From positions 620,001 through 684,000 of the forward strand of contig JACGCN010000010.1 of assembly GCA_014905825.1 (NCBI GenBank): 64,000 nucleotides of DNA, in the 5' to 3' direction. The first letter of the stretch is position 1. Each line of letters opens with the position of its first letter. The position numbers were made by a program, and so were the translations under genes. Of this stretch, positions 57,598 to 64,000 are shown in pieces. The stretch comes from Lyophyllum atratum. Lineage: Eukaryota; Basidiomycota; Agaricomycetes; Agaricales; Lyophyllaceae. Under the pieces are notes generated by a model. It was not told the origin of the DNA and searched no databases. It was given only the letters and a program-made list of their open reading frames with translations.

Positions 57598-58794
57598 GGC
57601 AACAACGACGAGGTGGGCAGACGGAGAGCGTCGAAAATGAAAAGCAGAAGCACCTTTACTTGAAATGTCGTCACTTTATTCTTGGCACATGCCGAGACTG
57701 CCGCCACCGCAGTCCCCGCTAAACATAGCCCAGGAACAATATTCACATTTTACTTCCACGTCTCACTTTGTTGTACCCACCCCTCTAAGACTGCCTCACC
57801 TCTGTCTAGGGCAGTCCTCACCGTGTCGGCGCTGATACCAAAGGCACAGACATCATTGATTCCAAAGTACGAGCGAATACTCCGTGGCTTGGCACACTAT
57901 CAACCCTGCTGGCATCATCCACCCCTGCTGTCGTCACAACCTTTCCGCTCGGCATCACCACCGTCGCTACCCATCGCGCACCCTAACCCGAGTACCACCT
58001 CCGACTACGTCTCCAACTACAACGTCGAGGGTACACAAAAGACTCCGATTTAGCACTCAGCATGCTTCCAGGAATCCTCCCGGCGCCCATGATCGCGCAT
58101 GACGTCGCGGCACGCGACACACGATCATGATCATGATCAAGATCCTGATAACAACACCGGCCCTCCCCCTACCTTCCCCTTCCAGCCCACCGCAAACATC
58201 GATGCGACCACGCACATGCGTCGAGGGCACCCCATGATTCGCTTTCCCATATAGCCTCCGTACCAGCGGACAGTGAACGCCGGCCCGGCGAATCGAGTCG
58301 AATGAAAGGCTGGGGGTCCGGGAAGTTACTCAGATGTATTGGAGCAGCAGACATCGACGTGGGTGGGCGTGAGCAAGCAGGTGGGGCTCGACCACCCGCC
58401 TGGCCTTGAAGCATGAAATTAACTCATGGGGTGTGGGCATGAAGCCGATGTGATCATTGTACCAATCTATATTCAGCTATAACCGCGTCCAAATCACAAA
58501 TGTATCCTATAATGAACACCCGTATCGTACAGCGCGAGACTAGGCCGCCCCCGCCCCCGCCTGATACTCGTTTTAGTCAACCAGAGCATGGAGGGCGCAG
58601 CCCGTCAGCTCCACGATGCGCCATGCATTGAGGACTATCTAGAAAGGGGGATCGGTCGGTGGGGCACATGTGAAAAGAAGATCCGTCCAGTAACAAGAGC
58701 TAAAGGGAAGAGGAGAAACGAGAGGATAGGGAAGAGGGGAGAAAAGGAGAAAAGAAAGGAGATACTGCGCATGACCGCCTACAAGCCATGCGCC
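57598..58794. other. Intergenic
   Basis: About 1.2 kb, the promoter side of the 749-aa gene. A TCATGATCATGATCAAGATC motif occurs at about 58124-58143. No gene supported. Confidence 0.5.
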
Positions 58795-59625
58795 ACCCGC
58801 TGCGCGCGCAGCGACGACTGGATCATCGCGTCTGTTTCATATTCATATGAATGCTCTGCGCAGCACGAGTTCTTGAAAGCCAGTTACGTTATAGGGGGCA
58901 CGAACCGATCGCAGAGGTCGCTAGCAGAGGAGGGAATGTAGAGAACGTACTACCCACATCCAGAAGTGAAAGAGAATCAGCAGCTTGCTCTCACCCGGAC
59001 CTTACCATCGCACATGCCAAGGCCATGCTCTGCCGCTGCCCGACGGAAAATCTATGCAGATATGCCCAATAGACCCGGGGTAGATGAAGAGGGCGACAAA
59101 GTGCACGACGCCGACGATGTCTGCTCCAAACAACAACCAGGACGTCACCGGAACCGTCCTGCCTCCCACATTCCAAAATATCGTCCGTGGGTGCTGCGGG
59201 TCCGAACCGACGGAACACCAGGGGACAGAGAAGAGTGAGAAGAGAAGTGTGTGGGTAAGGAAGCAAGGGCCTGGGGGACAAGTTTTTATTAGTCCGGGCT
59301 AATCATGGAGCGTGTGGGAGGGACTTGTTTCCTGTGGGGAAACGGGTCCTGGCCATGGCTGATGCGCGTGATGATCATGCGGGAGGTGAGAGGTGGGAGT
59401 TCATGTCAAAGTCAAGCCATCTAGAGAGCAGGTGTGGGTCGAAATTCGCTCATTTGAGCGCTGGTCGTGCCGAGAATAGACCTGGTAAGGCTTTCACCCA
59501 GGACGGCTGACGCGCTCGTCGCATCCTGTGATAGCAGTGTTTGCGTCCTGAGATAGAGAACGAACGTGAGCGCGACGAGGAAATATATCCTGTGAAGATC
59601 GCGTCAGAGGAACAGTGTAGAACGG
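58795..59625 (-). pseudogene. Degraded ABCC transporter copy (C-terminal half)
   Basis: On the minus strand the order of matches follows the intact ABCC gene to the right. About 59565-59620 matches part of the exon at 62686-62829. About 59340-59440 matches the exon at 62572-62633 (shared GCGTGATGA and GAGAGGTGGGAGT). About 59070-59200 keeps a TM segment, VVGVVHFVALFIYPGSIG-like, equivalent to the exon at 62207-62446. About 58965-59050 keeps FSVGQRQSMALACAMVR, the NBD2 signature. About 58800-58925 matches the exons around 60762-60837. Everything between the fourth and fifth match (about 1.2 kb including Walker A) is gone, and frames are broken. It is a tandem copy in the same orientation. Confidence 0.82.
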
Positions 59626-60376
59626 TGGAAATGACACTGACAAGGCTGCGTCGAGATGGCCCGCATGCTGCTTGTCGAGGGGAGATGGCATTCGGTCCTG
59701 AATGGGTGGTTTTGAAACGTGCGGGGAAATGCATAGATTGACTCACAGACACAGATCCATTGGGACATGGAGACGCGACGTAATCAGGGAAGTAGTAAAC
59801 CTGTGATGCTCAGCATTCCAATCACCTCCTAGAGCATGTCCAAGGGATCTGCCGGGACTCTTGTGCAAGTCACTCGAGGATCGACACGAGAGTCCTTCAC
59901 ATGCATATGAGACCAAGGTAAGAAAGGCCGATTTTGCGTACTTCGACGCGACAAGTGCGTGAACGAAGGGAATGGCTGCACCAAGGCTGCACCAAGGCTG
60001 CACCCTGCCGAACACAGGTGCGTGCAGGGTGCGTGATCGCTCCGCCGCGGCCCGCCAAGCGCTGATCGGAGGATATCCCGAAATAGACAAACGCATCCAG
60101 TCTCTCTGGATGCGGATAAAAAAGTTGTTACCAATTTTTCTTCCACCACCAGAACGGCTGGCCTCGAGCCTAATGCGGTGGCGAAATCGCATATTCCTTG
60201 AGACCCAAGCCCTCAACAATGCAGCTGCATAAGAACAACACTCGATGATTTGATATTGCCTCTTTAATCCTACCATACATAACCGTTAAGATAATAATAT
60301 AACCAAAACATGGGTAGTAAAATGTTCGAAAAGTCCTTCCATCCATCCATCATATACGCGGAGTGGAGTCCAAAAT
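59626..60376. other. Intergenic
   Basis: Between the ABCC pseudogene and the intact gene's stop. The minus frame 59743-60276 was read and rejected. It includes a small triple repeat. Confidence 0.5.
59974..60005 (+). repeat. Three direct units of GGCTGCACCAA
   Basis: Three consecutive 11-base units, the last diverging after GGCTGCACC. Non-coding. Confidence 0.7.
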
Positions 60377-63300
60377 TCAGGCCTGCGCGCCTGCAGCTGC
60401 ATACAGCGTTTCACGGTCGCCGCTTTCATCGACGAGCGCGCGGAGGTAACCATCTTGCTTCTGGAGCAATATCCGGGGATGGTCAAATTCCACCTAATGG
60501 GAAAAAGAATTAGTCAAAATGACGTGCTTCAAAACGATGGTGAGGGGGGCTTACGATGTTTCCGGCATCGAGGACCATCTACAGCAGAAGGGGAGGTGAA
60601 AAATCAGCTAAATGGAGGTGGAGGCAAAGATAAACAGAAGGAAACGTACGATACGGTCTGCGTCCATGATCGTCTGCAGGCGGTGAGCGACTGTGATGAC
60701 CGTAACATCTTTGCCGAGTTGTGTGCGCAGCGACGATTGGATGATCGCGTCCGTTTTATAATCTGGAAGTACTCATCCTATCAGCGTTTCATCCAAGGCT
60801 AGAGTAGCGAGCGAAGTTATACCAATCGCGGAGGTCGCTGTGTTCCAGAAAGGTATGTCAGAATTGGTAGACATAGATGCGGGAAGCCAGTAAGACGCAC
60901 CTTCATCGAGAATGAGCAGCTTGCTCTCACGGACCATAGCACGCGCCAATGCGATGATCTGGCGCTGGCCGACGGAAAGGTTGCTTCCGCCACGCGCGAT
61001 CACGCTGTCGAGCGTGAGTCGGCTCTCGTCGTCCTCCTTCTGCAGAGAGTATAGTCCCGCATCGCGTAGAGCCGCATTCAAGGTAACATCGTCTGTTGTT
61101 AGACATCTCATTGAGATACCGTCAAACGAGGTGAGGGATGGTGGCGCGCACCGAACTGGTCAAATGGATCTAAATTCCGGCGCAGCGTTCCGCTCAGCAG
61201 TTCCGGCTATATCGTATCGGTCGACAGTTAGTATCTGCTAAGCAGTGGCGAGCACTAGTACTCACCACTTGTGGTATGATCGTGACATGGCCCCTCAGCG
61301 CGTCGAGATTGAGATCTTCCGTGCGCAAGCCATCATAATACACGTCGCCTTCCGTGACGATGCATCGCAAGAGCGCGAGCGTCAGCGACGACTTGCCGCT
61401 GCCTGTCCGCCCAACGATACCGATACGCTCGCCTGAATTCACGTCGAACGAGAGTCCGTGCAAGACCGTTGGACCATCCTGGCGACAATGAGCCTATTAG
61501 AGCGGTGTTCGCATGGGTAGCGATGTGTGACATACGACGGAGTAGCGTGCAGAGAGCTTCTCGACATGGAGCTTTCCGCTGGAGGGCCAGTGGGCGGCGG
61601 GCACGCCACCCGCGTGCGGCTTGGGCTCCTGCTCAATAGACATGTATTCTTGGAGCCGCTCGAGACTGTTTCCTGTAAACGGAGTGACCAAGGTGTTAGG
61701 AATGCTGTATGTGAGGAGAAGAAAATCAGCGAGGGTACGTACCGTTCACTTCGAACATGTTCAGTATCTGCACAAAGCCGAGTACCATGCGGCCGAATCC
61801 AACAGCCATAGCTGTGTCAAGATATCAGTTGGGGATAAAGTGAACTTGAAGGTGAACAGGATGTACTGAGGGTAAAGGCCGAATTGGACGTCGAGATGCC
61901 GTTGTCGGGATTGTAAACGAAGTAGATACCAAGGAGGACTGCGAAAATACCGCCCAACGCATCTATGCGGATCCCGATCCATCTATAAGCCAAGTGTATA
62001 AATCAGCAGCTATAATCACAGAGCAGGATTACTGCAGGCAGAAACCTTACCTCGCAAGGTCATTGAAGACCCGCGACGCGCGACTGTAATTGTCCACTTT
62101 TGCAAGGGACTTGAGCAGGATTGACTCTTGTGCGCCATAAGCCCTGATCGACGCTACATACTATCATCAGCCGACTATGGATGCCAAAAAGTACAAACCA
62201 ACTCACTAATGCCCTCGATGGACGCCCCGAAGTGCGCCATCACGGGCGCCTTGGCCTTGCTCATCTCGCGTTTGACAGCCAGCTGGCTCTTCATGTAAAT
62301 ATTCCCGACGAAGCCGCCAAATACGAAGATGACGATGGCGAAAAGACCGACGGTGGGCGTGTAGAAGAGGACGGCCAAGAAGCGCACGATGATGATCACG
62401 CCGATCTCGAACATGTGTGAGAAAAGGTCAGGGATAGTTGTGTCGACTGGATTTGGGATATCAAACGAAATGCAGTGATGGGGATGGAATGAAAAGAAAG
62501 TAGAAAATGAAGGGGGGTAAAGGATCATCATTAGCTTAGGTTGATTGTAGAGAATGTGAAAGGGTACTTGCCTGCTGCGACGTCCTGGGTGACACGCGTG
62601 ATGACCCGAGAGGTGGGAGTCTTGTCAAGCCACCTATAGCGCAAGGTTAGAGTCAAGTCGAGAGGAATCGCTGAACTTGACTCACCTCAGCGTCGTGCCA
62701 AGGATACTCTCAATAAGCCGTTTATGCAGGGAGGCGGACGCCCTCAGCGCGCCTAGCGTCAACGTTGTTTGGGCGCAGCAGAAGACAAATAGCATGACTA
62801 CGACGAGGAATACATAACCGGTGAGGTAGCTGAAATATGGCTCCGTCAGAAGGTGAGTGCTATGAACAGGAAAATCACGGACAAAGTTACGTTGACCTCC
62901 TCAGGTGGATGTTCCGCGTATTGTGTAGCCCAGGCACCAAGCAACCAAGGCTGCAAAACTTCCACAGTGCATTCAAAGAACGTCGCCGTAGTGAAGGCAG
63001 TCCAGAAGAACATCCAGTGGCGGCCGCCGAGTGCAACAAGATACATTTTAACTGCCAGATCATCTTAGATATTGTCATGTTGTCAATATGCCTAGACAAC
63101 TCACTTGACTCCCAGCTGATATGGCCTTCACCAGATTCCTCCTCGAGGATGAGCTTGCCCTCCGTCTCTTTAAGCACCTCAGCTTCTTGCGCTCCATCAA
63201 TTTCCTCCTCAGCCTTCTCCTTGATCTCGTTGTCCTTGGCTACCTCGAGCTTGAGCTTTGAGTTCTTCGCGAGGGCATCGGAGATAGTGCCTTGACTGAG

Positions 63301-64000
63301 AATCTGGCCGTCGGACCCGAGCGATACAACGAACTCCGAAATCGGTGCTGCCATGCTCACATTGTGGGTCTGTGGGCCGATAATGTGTCACAAGCCAAAA
63401 ACCGGTTTGTTCTGAAACTTACGACAAGAAGTACAGTTCTGCCTTGGATGAGGTCTCCGACGAAACATTTGTCGACGATCCACTTGGCCGTATGTACATC
63501 AAGTGCGGCAAGCACCTGGGCATTTCCATGAGCTACGCTCTCAAACGTCATCCAAACTACTCACGTCGTCAAAGAGGAGAATTTCAGCAGAAGAGTAGAC
63601 CGCCCTTGCTAGGGTAATCCGGGCCTGGGAAGATGACAGTGTCAGTTCTGTGCAAGCTCCGCGTAATGGTGACCCATCTTAACCTTTTGTCCACCACTTA
63701 GCGTCAGTCCCTTTTCTCCGACTTCCGTGAGGTCGCCAGCTTTGAAGAGCTCCAAATCGCGGGTTAGGGCGCATTGATATATGACTGGCAGAAGGATAAA
63801 CACTTGAGAAAGTCGGCAGAGACAAATGGTCTACCTTTATTATACCGCTCTTCGTCGAAAGGCGAGCCGAACAGAATGTTTTCCTGATTGCATGAAGTCG
63901 GCTTGAACAAGGAGCAATCCTTTGAACAAGAAAGACACACCTTGATGGTAGCATTCATGACCCAAGACTCCTGAGCAGCGTACGCCACGCCACCTTGGCG
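60377..64000 (-). CDS. ABC transporter, ABCC/MRP type (5' end outside window)
   Basis: Minus strand, partial: 21 exons are visible (63941-64000, 63835-63883, 63684-63784, 63565-63624, 63423-63515, 63105-63369, 62883-63051, 62686-62829, 62572-62633, 62207-62446, 62051-62153, 61867-61982, 61743-61811, 61536-61672, 61266-61478, 61152-61206, 60901-61092, 60823-60837, 60650-60762, 60555-60578, 60377-60493). The window begins inside NBD1 (AAQESWVMNATIK, ENILFGSPFDEERY). NBD1 signature is LSGGQKARITLARAV with Walker B LLFDD, an Asp replacing the catalytic Glu as usual in ABCC. An acidic linker, TMD2 with six helices, and NBD2 follow, with GRTGSGKSS, LSVGQRQIIALARAMV, LLILDEATSAID and VITVAHRLQTIMDADRI. 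NBD2 has the full catalytic set. Likely an organic-anion or conjugate exporter of vacuole or plasma membrane. One intron (62571-62447) has a GC donor; one exon is 15 bases. A degraded copy lies next to it. Confidence 0.95.

Noticed and set aside
59743..60276. 177-codon minus-strand frame next to the ABCC gene
   Set aside because: No domain, signal or splice-supported extension; it overlaps a simple triple repeat and is probably chance.
1..64000. CRISPR array, prophage or bacterial operon
   Set aside because: The sequence is clearly eukaryotic with spliceosomal introns throughout; no regularly spaced repeat array is present.

Overview
This window is nuclear DNA of a filamentous basidiomycete, most likely an Agaricomycete. 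Genes are dense on both strands and broken by many introns of about 50-65 bp. It carries a Trichodiene-synthase-like sesquiterpene synthase with a DNLSDD motif, a DUF6593 protein, and other proteins typical of mushroom-forming fungi. Exon-intron models were built by hand from GT-AG or GC-AG borders, reading frame and protein similarity. Exon phases add up for every multi-exon model given.

Layout. 0-12 kb: DHH1 RNA helicase, a type II membrane glycosyltransferase, a secreted sedolisin-type protease homologue with altered catalytic residues, then three mitochondrial genes: SDHAF2 (-), a twin-CX9C protein (-), and an mL45/Mba1-type mitoribosome protein (+). The last two share a short divergent promoter. 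13-14.5 kb: sesquiterpene synthase (-). 17.4-28.1 kb: 16-exon MFS transporter with a very long central loop, MAK5-type DEAD-box helicase and PWP2 (SSU processome), all on +. MAK5 and PWP2 are both ribosome-biogenesis factors. 28.6-31 kb: a 73-aa membrane protein and an O-fucosyltransferase-like type II membrane protein (both -).

31-39 kb is gene-poor. It holds a degenerate repeat pair, one doubtful small gene, a 70-aa membrane protein gene and a broken inverted copy of the first half of the MFS transporter. 39-45.7 kb: MYND-finger protein (-), a tandem duplication carrying one intact small secreted cysteine peptide precursor and one broken copy, a FYVE-SAP-RING ubiquitin-ligase-like gene (-), and a DUF6593 gene (-). 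46.4-46.8 kb: a MITE with about 39-bp terminal inverted repeats and a TA duplication. 47.9-53 kb: histidine phosphatase (+), membrane protein with a large ectodomain (-), unknown conserved-looking gene (+). 55.3-57.6 kb: long single-exon low-complexity protein (-). 58.8-64 kb: a degraded ABCC pseudogene beside an intact ABCC (MRP-type) transporter running off the right end (-).

There is no large secondary-metabolite cluster, tRNA, rRNA or CRISPR that I could support. The points most worth a second look are the sedolisin lacking two catalytic aspartates, the KEX2-type four-cysteine peptide precursor with its broken tandem copy, the MITE, the two transporter pseudogenes, the very small exons and GC-AG introns, and the tiny single-pass membrane proteins.
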